The translations under genes and the position numbers were made by a program. A stretch of DNA of 6,643 nucleotides from Clostridia bacterium (GTDB taxonomy: Bacteria; Bacillota_E; RBS10-35; JAJYVN01). A model generated the notes under the pieces. It saw nothing but the letters and a program-made list of their open reading frames with translations, made no database searches and was not told the origin of the DNA. Where the stretch lies: assembly GCA_027335515.1 (NCBI GenBank), contig DAHWHT010000326.1, positions 1 through 6,643 on the forward strand. The letters run 5' to 3'. How positions within the stretch are numbered: position 1 is the first letter of the stretch; each line of letters starts with the position of its first letter. Below, one piece after another: positions 1 through 5,783 of the stretch.

Positions 1-1142
1 TCGGACAACTGAGGCCGACGGTTCTCACAAGCCTCCACCGCCCGCGACAACTGGGACAGCGCCAGGACCGGCACCTCAAGTTCCCGCGCCAGTCCCTTCA
101 ACGAGCGGGAAATCTCGGCGATTTCCTGCTGGCGATTCTCAACCCGTCCGCGACTGTGCATCAGTTGTAGATAATCCACAACGATCATCTCTATCGCACA
201 TTCAGCACGCATTCGCCGGGCCCGAGCCCGCAGATCCATAATGGAAATATTCGGAGTGTCGTCAATGTAGATTGGCAGATCAGACAATTTCCCCAGGGAA
301 CGGGAAATGCTGGGCCAGTCGCTGTCCGATAGGAAGCCCGAACGCACACGCTCCAGTGGCACCGCCGCCTCACAGCAGAGCAACCGGGACGCCAGAGAGT
401 CGGCGCTCATCTCAAGACTGAAAAATCCAACCCCGGTGCCGTGCACGGCGGCGGCCAACGCCATATTGAGGGCCAACGCGGTTTTCCCCTGGGACGGGCG
501 CGCGGCAAGCACGATGAGCTCGGACGGGTGGAATCCCGTGGTCATCTTGTCCAACTCGGACAAACCCGTACTGACACCGACGACCTGCCCCTTTTGTTCA
601 TACAGCCGCTCCAGGGTGGTGAACGCCTGCATCAGGGCGTCCCGCAAGTGCAGAAACGAGCGCCCGCTCCGCCGCATCTCACCGATTTGGAAAATGCGGT
701 TTTCCGCGCGATCCAAGAGCGTGTCTGGAGCATCTTCCGCGGAATACACCGAAGCACCGATTTCGACCGCTGCCTGGCCAAGTTCGCGCAGCAACGCCTT
801 CTCGGCGACGATGCGCGCATAGTGGGGTGCGTTGGCGATCGCGGGCACCGTCGCGGTCAAATCAGAGAGAAACGAAAGCCCGCCGGCAAGCTCCAATTGG
901 CCGGAGCGCTCCATGGCTTCCCCGACCGTAATCACGTCCACGGCCTCAGAGCGTGCCGTCAGGGACGCGATGGCGGCAAAGATACGGCGATGCGCCTCAC
1001 GATAAAAATCCTCGGCTCGAAGCAACTCCGTACACTGGATTGCGGCCTCGCGATCCAAGAGTGCGGCTCCCAGAACGCACTGCTCGGCCTCAATGTTCTG
1101 GGGCGGCAGACGGTCGACAAACGGCGTACCGGAGGTAGCCAT
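1..1142 (-). CDS. dnaB: Replicative DNA helicase DnaB (DnaC in Bacillus naming), 3' end outside window
   Basis: Hexameric replicative helicase that unwinds DNA ahead of the replisome and recruits primase. The first 380 residues are present and the C-terminus lies beyond the left edge. The N-terminal primase-interaction domain starts at residues 13-30 (LPPQNIEAEQCVLGAALLD). The RecA-like ATPase domain begins near residue 185. Walker A is ARPSQGKT at 214-221, the SLEM motif is at 242-245, Walker B is IVVDYLQLM at 320-328, and LSQLSRAVE is at 362-370. The frame is uninterrupted through the Walker motifs, so there is no intein in the visible part. The ATG at 1142-1140 lies three bases after the rplI stop, with a weak GAGG-type ribosome site inside the rplI end, which suggests translational coupling. 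The order rplI-dnaB is the same as in Bacillus. The identification is secure from several independent motifs; only the missing C-terminus is unknown. Confidence 0.97.
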   Translation of the reverse strand, partial: MATSGTPFVDRLPPQNIEAEQCVLGAALLDREAAIQCTELLRAEDFYREAHRRIFAAIASLTARSEAVDVITVGEAMERSGQLELAGGLSFLSDLTATVPAIANAPHYARIVAEKALLRELGQAAVEIGASVYSAEDAPDTLLDRAENRIFQIGEMRRSGRSFLHLRDALMQAFTTLERLYEQKGQVVGVSTGLSELDKMTTGFHPSELIVLAARPSQGKTALALNMALAAAVHGTGVGFFSLEMSADSLASRLLCCEAAVPLERVRSGFLSDSDWPSISRSLGKLSDLPIYIDDTPNISIMDLRARARRMRAECAIEMIVVDYLQLMHSRGRVENRQQEIAEISRSLKGLARELEVPVLALSQLSRAVEACENRRPQLS

Positions 1143-1145
1143 CCG

Positions 1146-1592
1146 TCAGACCGCCTCGACAAGAACGTGGACCCTGACGGAAACGTCCGGATGCAACCGC
1201 AATTCCACTTCGTGTTCCCCCAGGGTCTTGAAGGGCTCAGCCAAGACGATTCGCCGACGGTCCACCTGGATGCCAAATCCCACAGCAATCGCGTCGGCGA
1301 CGTCCTGGGCGGTCACCGATCCGAACAAGCGCCCCGACTCGCCCGCCTTTGCGCGGACCGACACGCGCGCATCCAGCAACCGCTCCGCAGCCGCGCGCGC
1401 CGCATCCTTCAGGCGAAGGGCATCGCGCGCCTCCTTGGCACGGACGGCTTGCAAGCGCGCCAAATTAGCGGACGTCGCTTCCACCGCCAAACCCCGCGGC
1501 AACAAGAAGTTGCGCGCGTGCCCAGGGGAAACCTCGACGACCGCGTTCGCAGCCCCGAGGCCCTTGACGTCTTTCACCAGGATGACCTTCAA
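1146..1592 (-). CDS. rplI: 50S ribosomal protein L9
   Basis: Large-subunit protein that binds 23S rRNA near the L1 stalk and helps reading-frame fidelity. The product is 148 residues, the normal length for L9 (about 149). The N-terminal rRNA-binding domain has KVILVKDVKGLG followed by the family signature V-x-V-S-P-G-H-A-R-N-F-L-L-P-R-G-L-A at about residues 19-36. One position usually Tyr or Phe (PGYARNFL) is His here. A charged, Ala/Arg-rich connecting helix follows at about 40-78, then the C-terminal domain with LFGSVTAQDVADAI and a beta-rich end. I chose the TTG at 1592-1590 because it puts the start exactly where L9 proteins begin and has GGAGG eight bases upstream. An in-frame GTG at 1640 would add 16 residues unlike the family. 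It lies 70 bp after rpsR and three bases before dnaB, in one apparent transcription unit. Confidence 0.96.
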   Translation of the reverse strand: MKVILVKDVKGLGAANAVVEVSPGHARNFLLPRGLAVEATSANLARLQAVRAKEARDALRLKDAARAAAERLLDARVSVRAKAGESGRLFGSVTAQDVADAIAVGFGIQVDRRRIVLAEPFKTLGEHEVELRLHPDVSVRVHVLVEAV

Positions 1593-1600
1593 GGCGTCTG

Positions 1601-1605
1601 CCTCC
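1601..1605 (-). promoter_or_regulatory. Shine-Dalgarno site for rplI
   Basis: GGAGG on the minus strand, eight bases before the TTG codon at 1592. It decides the non-ATG start of L9, because no comparable site serves the longer in-frame GTG at 1640. Confidence 0.8.
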
Positions 1606-1662
1606 GTTCCGCGCGGGAGTGGTGCTGGCCGGGACTCCACATCCCGATGCCCGCGGGTCGTC

Positions 1663-1890
1663 CTATTCCGTCTGGAACGGAAGCAGGGAAAGGACTCGAG
1701 CCCGCTTGACCGCCCGGGTCAACTGTCGCTGGTGCCCGGCGCAGTTTCCGCTGACGCGACGAGGCAGCATCTTGCCCCGTTCGTTGATAAAGCGCCGCAA
1801 GCGCACAACGTCCTTGTAATCCACCCCAGGTAGGTGGTCCACGCAAAACGCACAAACCTTCCGACGACGACGACGGTCACGACGAGCCAC
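1663..1890 (-). CDS. rpsR: 30S ribosomal protein S18
   Basis: Small-subunit protein that pairs with S6 and binds the 16S rRNA platform. The product is 75 residues, normal length. After a basic N-terminus (RRDRRRRRK) come CAFC at residues 13-16, [32 protein letters not shown] and [11 protein letters not shown], all diagnostic of S18. The two CxxC cysteines plus the Cys and His of GNCAGH are the ligand pattern of zinc-binding (C+) S18 proteins, so a bound zinc is inferred. It starts at GTG with a near-perfect TAAGGAGG seven bases upstream. The gene follows rpsF after only 41 bp; ssb, usual in this place, is missing. Confidence 0.97.
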   Translation of the reverse strand: MARRDRRRRRKVCAFCVDHLPGVDYKDVVRLRRFINERGKMLPRRVSGNCAGHQRQLTRAVKRARVLSLLPFQTE

Positions 1891-1897
1891 ACGCTCT

Positions 1898-1905
1898 CCT
1901 CCTTA
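1898..1905 (-). promoter_or_regulatory. Strong Shine-Dalgarno site for rpsR
   Basis: TAAGGAGG on the minus strand, seven bases before the GTG start of rpsR. It is the strongest ribosome-binding site in the window and fixes the GTG as the start. Confidence 0.85.
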
Positions 1906-1931
1906 CGTTGCAAACACGTGCGTTATGCGCA

Positions 1932-2303
1932 TCAGGCACGTGCGGCACGCGCGCCCGTTGCGACTTCCCCACGCTCCACGGATCGAACCTCGGGTCGGGC
2001 ACGGGGTGGGGCCTCGGGAACGGCCAAGGAAATTCCCAGGCGGAGCACGTGCGCGGAAATACGACAGTAATGTTCCAGTTCCGTCAGGCCGCCGCGCTCC
2101 TGCGCCGAAAACCGGACAAGCAGGTAAAAACCTTCCTTGTGGTCCTTGATATCAAAGGAAAGCTTGCGACGACCCCAGCGTTCGACGGACGCCACGGTCC
2201 CCCCGAGGCGCTCAATGGCCTCGCGCAGTTTTTCCGTTTGCTCCGCGATCCCGTCTTCTTCCAACAGCGGCGACAACAGGACCACCGCTTCATAAGCGCG
2301 CAC
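1932..2303 (-). CDS. rpsF: 30S ribosomal protein S6
   Basis: Small-subunit protein that forms a heterodimer with S18 on the 16S rRNA platform. The product is 123 residues. The ferredoxin-like core runs from about residue 1 (RAYEAVVLLSP) through the signature RWGRRKLSFDI at 42-52, KEGFYLLVRFSA, and ELEHYCRISAHVLRLG. From about residue 95 a tail rich in Pro, Arg, Ala and Glu extends about 28 residues beyond the core. Variable C-terminal tails are known in S6. The usual R-x-L-V-V-R end of the core is replaced by RLGISLAV. The GTG start at 2303 has GAGGAGG (minus strand, 2313-2319) nine bases upstream and matches where S6 normally begins. It is the first gene of the rpsF-rpsR-rplI-dnaB run, with a promoter-like sequence about 65-95 bp upstream. 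Confidence 0.95.
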   Translation of the reverse strand: MRAYEAVVLLSPLLEEDGIAEQTEKLREAIERLGGTVASVERWGRRKLSFDIKDHKEGFYLLVRFSAQERGGLTELEHYCRISAHVLRLGISLAVPEAPPRARPEVRSVERGEVATGARAARA

Positions 2304-2368
2304 CGTCCGACCCCTCCTCGACCACCGTTCGCCTGCAACCCCGCCATCGCCACCAGAGGCAGTTAGCT

Positions 2369-2398
2369 ATGATAAGCGGAGACGACGCCTCAGGGCAA
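2369..2398 (-). promoter_or_regulatory. Candidate sigma-A promoter for rpsF operon
   Basis: On the minus strand, TTGCCC (2398-2393) and TATCAT (2374-2369) are separated by 18 bp. These match TTGACA and TATAAT at four and five of six positions. Initiation would fall near 2362, giving a leader of about 60 nt before the rpsF GTG. It lies in the 221-bp gap between the DUF951 gene and rpsF, the only roomy gap before the ribosomal genes, and is unusually AT-rich for the window. Matching is by eye. Confidence 0.5.
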
Positions 2399-2524
2399 GA
2401 TGTGCTGCGGCGACACGGCGACGACGTCGCGCACCGGTGCGACGGGGCGCGGTTGGTGGGCGGAACGACCATGCGGCCGTGCCTTTGCACGGACAAACCC
2501 ATCGCGATACCGCCCCCCCCCTCG

Positions 2525-2779
2525 TCACACCTCCGGCGAGTAGATGCGCGACACGCGACGCTCTATCTGTACCCTCGGCACCAGAATGGTCCGGCCACAA
2601 CCCACACACTGCAACCGCAAGTCGGCACCTGTACGAAGCACTCGCCATCGCCGGCTTCCACAGGGGTGCGGCTTGCGCAGATCAACCTCATCCCCAACCC
2701 GCAAGAGCAGCGGCCCGGGCCGCTCAGGCGCTCGACCACCCGGGCGGTCGGACCCACGCGAAGGCGGCCCAGCTACCAC
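2525..2779 (-). CDS. DUF951 family protein (YyzM-like), zinc-ribbon-like small protein
   Basis: Small uncharacterised Bacillota protein; the role is unknown. The conserved part, VGDEVDLRKPHPCG, RVLRTGADLRLQC, VGCG and ERRVSRI, matches DUF951, the family of B. subtilis YyzM, which is also encoded near rpsF. Three cysteines (KPHPC, QCVGC) form a possible half zinc knuckle. The start is uncertain. A GTG at 2779 overlaps the cvpA stop (GTGGTAG) just after a GGGGGGAGG run and would give 84 residues, with a 25-residue Pro/Arg/Gly-rich leader unlike the family. A TTG at 2704 would give 59 residues, close to family length, but has no good ribosome site; a CTG six bases upstream of it would align even better. 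I annotate the longer form because of the apparent translational coupling. The protein family is clear; the N-terminus is not. Confidence 0.85.
   Translation of the reverse strand: MVAGPPSRGSDRPGGRAPERPGPLLLRVGDEVDLRKPHPCGSRRWRVLRTGADLRLQCVGCGRTILVPRVQIERRVSRIYSPEV
2709..2724. repeat. 16-bp perfect GC palindrome
   Basis: AGCGGCCCGGGCCGCT is perfectly self-complementary. In the transcript it could form a six-pair stem with a CCGG loop. It lies just upstream of the TTG candidate start of the DUF951 gene and about 50 bases after the cvpA stop. No T-run follows, so it is not a standard terminator. It may be chance in GC-rich DNA. Confidence 0.4.
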
Positions 2780-3513
2780 ACGCCTCCCCCCCAACCGCGC
2801 AAGCCCGGCAACGTCGCGGCCGCCCAGTGCCAGAGGGCAATCAGTGCGGGCGCCCACCTGGACTGGTAGACCGCCAATGCCAATGCGGCCGAGCCGGGAA
2901 AGGGACCATGCGTGGTGGCGCCCAGGAGAAGTGCCCCCAAGACAGCCAGTCGTTCCGCCGCGCCAAAGCCGGCCCCCCCAACCCGGTCCAACCAGCGCGA
3001 TCCTCCGCCGGTCCAGAGCCCGCGCACAAGGGTTCCGGCGCTCGCAACCACAAGGGCCTCGATACCGAGCAGGAGTCCGACAAACGACAGCGCCTGTGCC
3101 AGATGCACCGCAAGCACGTCGGCCAAGTAACCGCCAACCGTCCGCGGCGACATCCCTGGCGGCAGGACGGCCGGGGCTGCACCTCCGCCATACTGCTGCA
3201 AGGCGGCATTCCCAGCGCGTTGCGCGACGAGGTGAACGGCGGCTGGAGAATACGGAACCTGCGACGTGCCAGCGGGCAAGGGAAGGTGCCCCTTCAGCCA
3301 GGCGGCCAAGTGTGTCTCCCAACCCCAGTGGCCCTGGAGCCACGCGGTGAGGGGGTCACCAAGACGCACCGCGGCCACAAACGCGATCACTGCGCCGACC
3401 ACCGCCAGCACGGAGCCCAGCAATCCACGCCGAAACCCCGCGAACACACCCGAGATGCCTGCTGCAAGGATAACCCAATCGAGCCACGACGCCGGTTGCA
3501 GCACTTCACCCAC
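2773..3513 (-). CDS. CvpA family membrane protein
   Basis: Integral membrane protein of the CvpA (colicin V production) family, whose biochemical role is poorly defined. The product is 246 residues. The N-terminus has WLDWVILAAGISGVFAGFRRG at 10-30, the typical Asp in the first membrane helix and the G-x-x-R-G turn, followed by a second helix to about 50. A hydrophilic middle (50-135) is longer than in minimal CvpA proteins. Two more hydrophobic segments lie at about 137-160 and 185-200, with WLDRVGGAGFGAAERL between them, matching the family's D-R-x-x-G-x-x-x-G-x-x-x-G element. The start at GTG 3513 is the first possible after an in-frame stop, but the ribosome site is weak; a GTG at 3504 is an alternative. 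It follows the YkvI-like gene by 105 bp and overlaps the DUF951 frame. Near its end a G-rich run encodes GWGGGVW. Confidence 0.82.
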   Translation of the reverse strand: MGEVLQPASWLDWVILAAGISGVFAGFRRGLLGSVLAVVGAVIAFVAAVRLGDPLTAWLQGHWGWETHLAAWLKGHLPLPAGTSQVPYSPAAVHLVAQRAGNAALQQYGGGAAPAVLPPGMSPRTVGGYLADVLAVHLAQALSFVGLLLGIEALVVASAGTLVRGLWTGGGSRWLDRVGGAGFGAAERLAVLGALLLGATTHGPFPGSAALALAVYQSRWAPALIALWHWAAATLPGLRGWGGGVW

Positions 3514-3618
3514 CCGGTCAAACGGGATGCTTGGGGCACAAACCGTGACAGAACACCGCCCAAGCCCTCATCCCGTCGCTGCGACCACTTGCCTCACATG
3601 CCTGCCCCGGGCCCAGGA

Positions 3619-4662
3619 TCATACCCCCGGCTCGCTGCCCCCCGCCCGCCATCGGCGCACCAGGGCGCTTAGCGCACCAAGGGCGAGCGGTATCCCAAGG
3701 TAGCCAAGCACAGGATAGGCGATGGCAACGATCGGTACCAGTCCAGCCAGGCCCGCGGGGATCGCCGCTATGCAGACGGCGGCTGCCACGGGGCCCGGGC
3801 ACCGCGGCGCAAGGCGTTGTCCCAGGGCAGCCGCCGTCGCACTTCCAGTGGTCCACAGCGCCGCGCCAAGCAGCACGGGGTACGCAAGAAAGGTCCACCA
3901 GCGCGCGTCAATTGCTGTGCCAAGCGGTAGCGGAACAACGGCTCCCGCCGGCTGAGCCAGCACCGCCAAGGTACTTCCCAGGCACAGCGTTCCGAGGACC
4001 GCCCCCCCAGCGTAACCAGCCCACGCCGCCGACCGTGACGAGATGCCCCGGGGCAGGGCCACACAAAGCGACGACAACCCCAGCAAGAGATTGTACGAAA
4101 CATAGAGCAGAGCCGCCCCGGCCCAACCGCGGCGACCAACGGTGAAGCCGCCATGGCTCGTGAGCAAGGGTATGCGGAGCGCCCCCGCTACGAGAATGGC
4201 CGACACCATCAGGGGCACGAGAAGGAAGTTGCCCCACCGTAACCCCGCCCGCCCCGGAAGCGCAGCCATCCCCAAAGCGCAGCCAAACACCGCGGTTCCC
4301 CAGCGTGGCGGCCATCCCAGACCATGTGACGCCAGGGCGCCTGCCCCCGCGACGACCGCAACTTCCCCCAGAAACAACCCGGCGACCGCTACTCGATCCA
4401 ACGCGGCGCCCAACGTGGGACCGCACAACGTCCTCAAGAGGTCTCCGTAGTGGCGCGGATGTGTGGCCGCGGCAAGGCCTAGCGCTGCGGCGCCGCACAA
4501 CGCAAATGCCAAACCGGCCAGCAGCGCACCGACAAGACCCATCCCCCCATACCGCCCGAAAAAGTGCAGGACTTCACGGCCGCTGGCAAAGCCCGCCCCG
4601 ACCACCGCCCCCACATAGGCTGCGGCAGGCTCCAACCACAGCGCCCCGCGGAGCCTGAGCAC
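3619..4662 (-). CDS. YkvI-like multi-pass membrane protein
   Basis: Polytopic inner-membrane protein resembling the YkvI family (COG3949), distant relatives of LeuT/APC-fold transporters with no established substrate. The product is 347 residues, the family's usual length. The first helix carries GAVVGAGFASGRE at residues 18-30 followed by FF, the most recognisable family motif; the unwound Gly-rich helix 1 is where related transporters bind substrate. About ten hydrophobic segments follow, among them LVGALLAGLAFALCGAAALG, VAVAGLFLGEVAVVAGAGA, NFLLVPLMVSAILVAGAL, ALLYVSYNLLLGLSSLCVAL and IVAIAYPVLGYLGIPLALGAL. I chose GTG 4662 because AAGGGGG lies seven bases upstream and the protein then starts just before helix 1. 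The frame stays open to 4782, but that adds 40 unlikely residues and would overlap yyaC. It is divergent from yyaC and upstream of cvpA. Confidence 0.85.
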   Translation of the reverse strand: MLRLRGALWLEPAAAYVGAVVGAGFASGREVLHFFGRYGGMGLVGALLAGLAFALCGAAALGLAAATHPRHYGDLLRTLCGPTLGAALDRVAVAGLFLGEVAVVAGAGALASHGLGWPPRWGTAVFGCALGMAALPGRAGLRWGNFLLVPLMVSAILVAGALRIPLLTSHGGFTVGRRGWAGAALLYVSYNLLLGLSSLCVALPRGISSRSAAWAGYAGGAVLGTLCLGSTLAVLAQPAGAVVPLPLGTAIDARWWTFLAYPVLLGAALWTTGSATAAALGQRLAPRCPGPVAAAVCIAAIPAGLAGLVPIVAIAYPVLGYLGIPLALGALSALVRRWRAGGSEPGV

Positions 4663-4711
4663 GAAAGTGCCCCCTTCTTCAACCGACGTGTTCCATGGCC
4701 GCAGCACGCAT

Positions 4712-4742
4712 GCATAGTGCCGTTGGCCGCGTCCGTATACTT
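4712..4742 (+). promoter_or_regulatory. Candidate forespore (sigma-F/G-type) promoter for yyaC
   Basis: GCATA at 4712-4716 fits the -35 consensus GYWTA of forespore sigma factors. After 16 bp, the segment 4733-4742 (CCGTATACTT) matches the AnAnTw half of the sigma-F -10 but lacks its GG. TATACT at 4736-4741 is also a good sigma-A -10, though without a convincing -35. Initiation near 4749 would leave a short leader holding the yyaC ribosome site. The GTATAC core is palindromic, so it could serve the divergent YkvI gene as well. Seen by eye only. Confidence 0.35.
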
Positions 4743-4756
4743 GCTCGCGACCGGCC

Positions 4757-4764
4757 GGGAGGTG
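4757..4764 (+). promoter_or_regulatory. Shine-Dalgarno site for yyaC
   Basis: GGGAGGTG, seven bases before the TTG start at 4772. It supports this non-ATG start. Confidence 0.75.
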
Positions 4765-4771
4765 CAGAAGC

Positions 4772-5362
4772 TTGGCGACCACCGTCCGCTTCCGCTACGA
4801 TCAGCGCCTCGCAGCTGAGAAGCTCGGAAGCGACTTGGCGGCGATGCTGGAACACATGGGACTGACCGACCGCCCATTACTCGTTCTGTGCATTGGAACC
4901 GATCGCTCAACGGGCGACGCCCTCGGGCCGTTGGTCGGACAGCGCCTGCAGGAAGCCCTCCCGTTCTGGGAGGGGCGCGTCCTTGGCACCCTCGATTGCC
5001 CGATTCACGCTGGCAACCTGGCGGACGTTCTTGCAGATCTACGCGCCGACACCGAGGAACCGGTCATCGTTGCCGTGGACGCCTGTCTTGGCCGGGCCGA
5101 GAGCGTCGGGACCGTCTGCATCGCCCCGGGTCCCCTGCTGCCCGGGGCTGGAGTCAACAAGTCGCTCCCCGAAGTTGGAGTCGCACACGTTACGGGAACC
5201 GTGAACGTCGGCGGCTTCATGGAGTACTTTGTGTTGCAAAACACTCGGCTGCACTTGGTGATGAGCATGGCGACCGTGATTGCCGAAGGTGTTGCCCACG
5301 CCGCGCGGTTGCTACGCGACGCACGGTCCCGGCCGGCGCTGGCGGACGCAGCACCGTTGTGA
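4772..5362 (+). CDS. yyaC: YyaC-type sporulation protein (DUF1256, Gpr-protease-like)
   Basis: Member of the YyaC/DUF1256 family, found in endospore formers and related in fold to the germination protease/hydrogenase-maturation peptidase group. It is usually annotated as a putative spore protease; the true activity is not established. The product is 196 residues against about 205 in B. subtilis. Strong blocks are CIGTDRSTGDALGPLVG at 40-56, a GTLDCPIHAGNL stretch at 72-83, AVDACLGR at 101-108, PGAGVNKSLPEVG at 124-136, and NVGGFMEYFVLQNTRL at 145-160 followed by HLVMSMA. The two Asp residues in GTDRSTGD and AVDACLG are the kind of acidic residues used in this fold. No signal peptide or membrane segment is seen. 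TTG start with GGGAGGTG seven bases upstream. Its place near parS and the rpsF group matches Bacillus, where yyaC lies close to spo0J. Convergent with the YkuS-like gene. Confidence 0.95.
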   Translation: MATTVRFRYDQRLAAEKLGSDLAAMLEHMGLTDRPLLVLCIGTDRSTGDALGPLVGQRLQEALPFWEGRVLGTLDCPIHAGNLADVLADLRADTEEPVIVAVDACLGRAESVGTVCIAPGPLLPGAGVNKSLPEVGVAHVTGTVNVGGFMEYFVLQNTRLHLVMSMATVIAEGVAHAARLLRDARSRPALADAAPL

Positions 5363-5411
5363 CAAGAGCCGGCAAACGACGTACGCTGCGGGCCATGTCT
5401 GCTCCAAGAAT

Positions 5412-5441
5412 GTGCGGCGCAAGAGCCAAGCGTTGCCGCAC
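5412..5441. terminator. Possible bidirectional terminator hairpin between convergent genes
   Basis: GTGCGGC (5412-5418) and GCCGCAC (5435-5441) make a seven-pair stem around a 16-base loop, in which two further pairs (GC/GC) are possible. It lies in the 91-bp gap between the converging ends of yyaC and the YkuS-like gene. Neither side has a T-run, so it is only a weak intrinsic terminator, if one at all. Confidence 0.3.
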
Positions 5442-5453
5442 CGCGTGGAAACC

Positions 5454-5774
5454 CTACTCGGTCGATGTATGCAACCGACGGTCTTGGGGCGCCTCCACAC
5501 CGACCTTTCCCGATCCATCCCGGACACGCCCGCGCGCAGCCAAGCGGCGGGCGACCTCCCCGACCGCATCGGCGGCAGAGAGGCCCCGGGCGCTAATGAC
5601 GGGGACGCGCGAAATGACATCCTGGCAGCCCAGCAGATTGTCGTCCAAGCCGTTGACGATGATCGCGTCAATGCTGTCAGGAACACCACCCGCAAGACTT
5701 ACAACGTCGAACCCCCTGGCACGAAGTTCAGCCTTCACCGGCGCAAGACTATCCGCCACGGCCACACGCCGCAT
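5454..5774 (-). CDS. UPF0180 family protein (YkuS-like)
   Basis: Small cytoplasmic protein of the UPF0180/YkuS family; the function is unknown. The family pattern is clear: MRRVAVADSLAPVKAELRARGFDVV at the N-terminus, an Asp/Ser-rich turn, DAIIVNGLDDNLLGCQD at 36-52 (compare V-I-S-G-x-D-x-N-x-M-G in YkuS), then VPVISARGLSAADAVGEVARRL, matching the V-I-N-A-x-G-L-T-x-x-E-V end. The product is 106 residues, and the last 25 or so (from RGRVRDGSGK) extend past the usual family end of about 80. I chose ATG 5774 because GGGGAA lies nine bases upstream and homologues begin this way; ATG 5780 and GTG 5783 are in frame but sit only 0-3 bases from that site. The ATG at 5780 overlaps the stop of a long doubtful upstream frame. 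It converges on yyaC. Confidence 0.85.
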   Translation of the reverse strand: MRRVAVADSLAPVKAELRARGFDVVSLAGGVPDSIDAIIVNGLDDNLLGCQDVISRVPVISARGLSAADAVGEVARRLAARGRVRDGSGKVGVEAPQDRRLHTSTE

Positions 5775-5783
5775 CGCCATCAC

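Noticed and set aside
169..181. DnaA-box-like TAATCCACA near the left end
   Set aside because: One mismatch to TTATCCACA, but it is fully explained by codons of the conserved VDYLQL motif of DnaB and stands alone.
441..1709. 422-codon plus-strand open frame
   Set aside because: It lies antisense to dnaB and rplI, which have unmistakable motifs; the product is Arg/Gly/Gln-rich without family resemblance.
1915..1942. Two CACGTG hexamers as extra parS half-sites
   Set aside because: They share only the central hexamer with parS; the flanking TTT and AAA arms are absent.
2304..2362. S6:S18 autoregulatory RNA leader upstream of rpsF
   Set aside because: Many bacteria carry such a leader with conserved CCG elements. 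The short leader downstream of the candidate promoter contains no CCG and no convincing paired structure of that type.
2477..2492. Hairpin CCGTGC-AAAG-GCACGG as terminator of the DUF951 transcript
   Set aside because: The six-pair stem is real on paper, but no T-run follows on the minus strand, so intrinsic termination is not supported.
2437..3672. 411-codon plus-strand open frame
   Set aside because: Antisense to DUF951 and cvpA; the product is low-complexity Arg/Pro/Gly/Gln-rich and results from few stops in GC-rich DNA.
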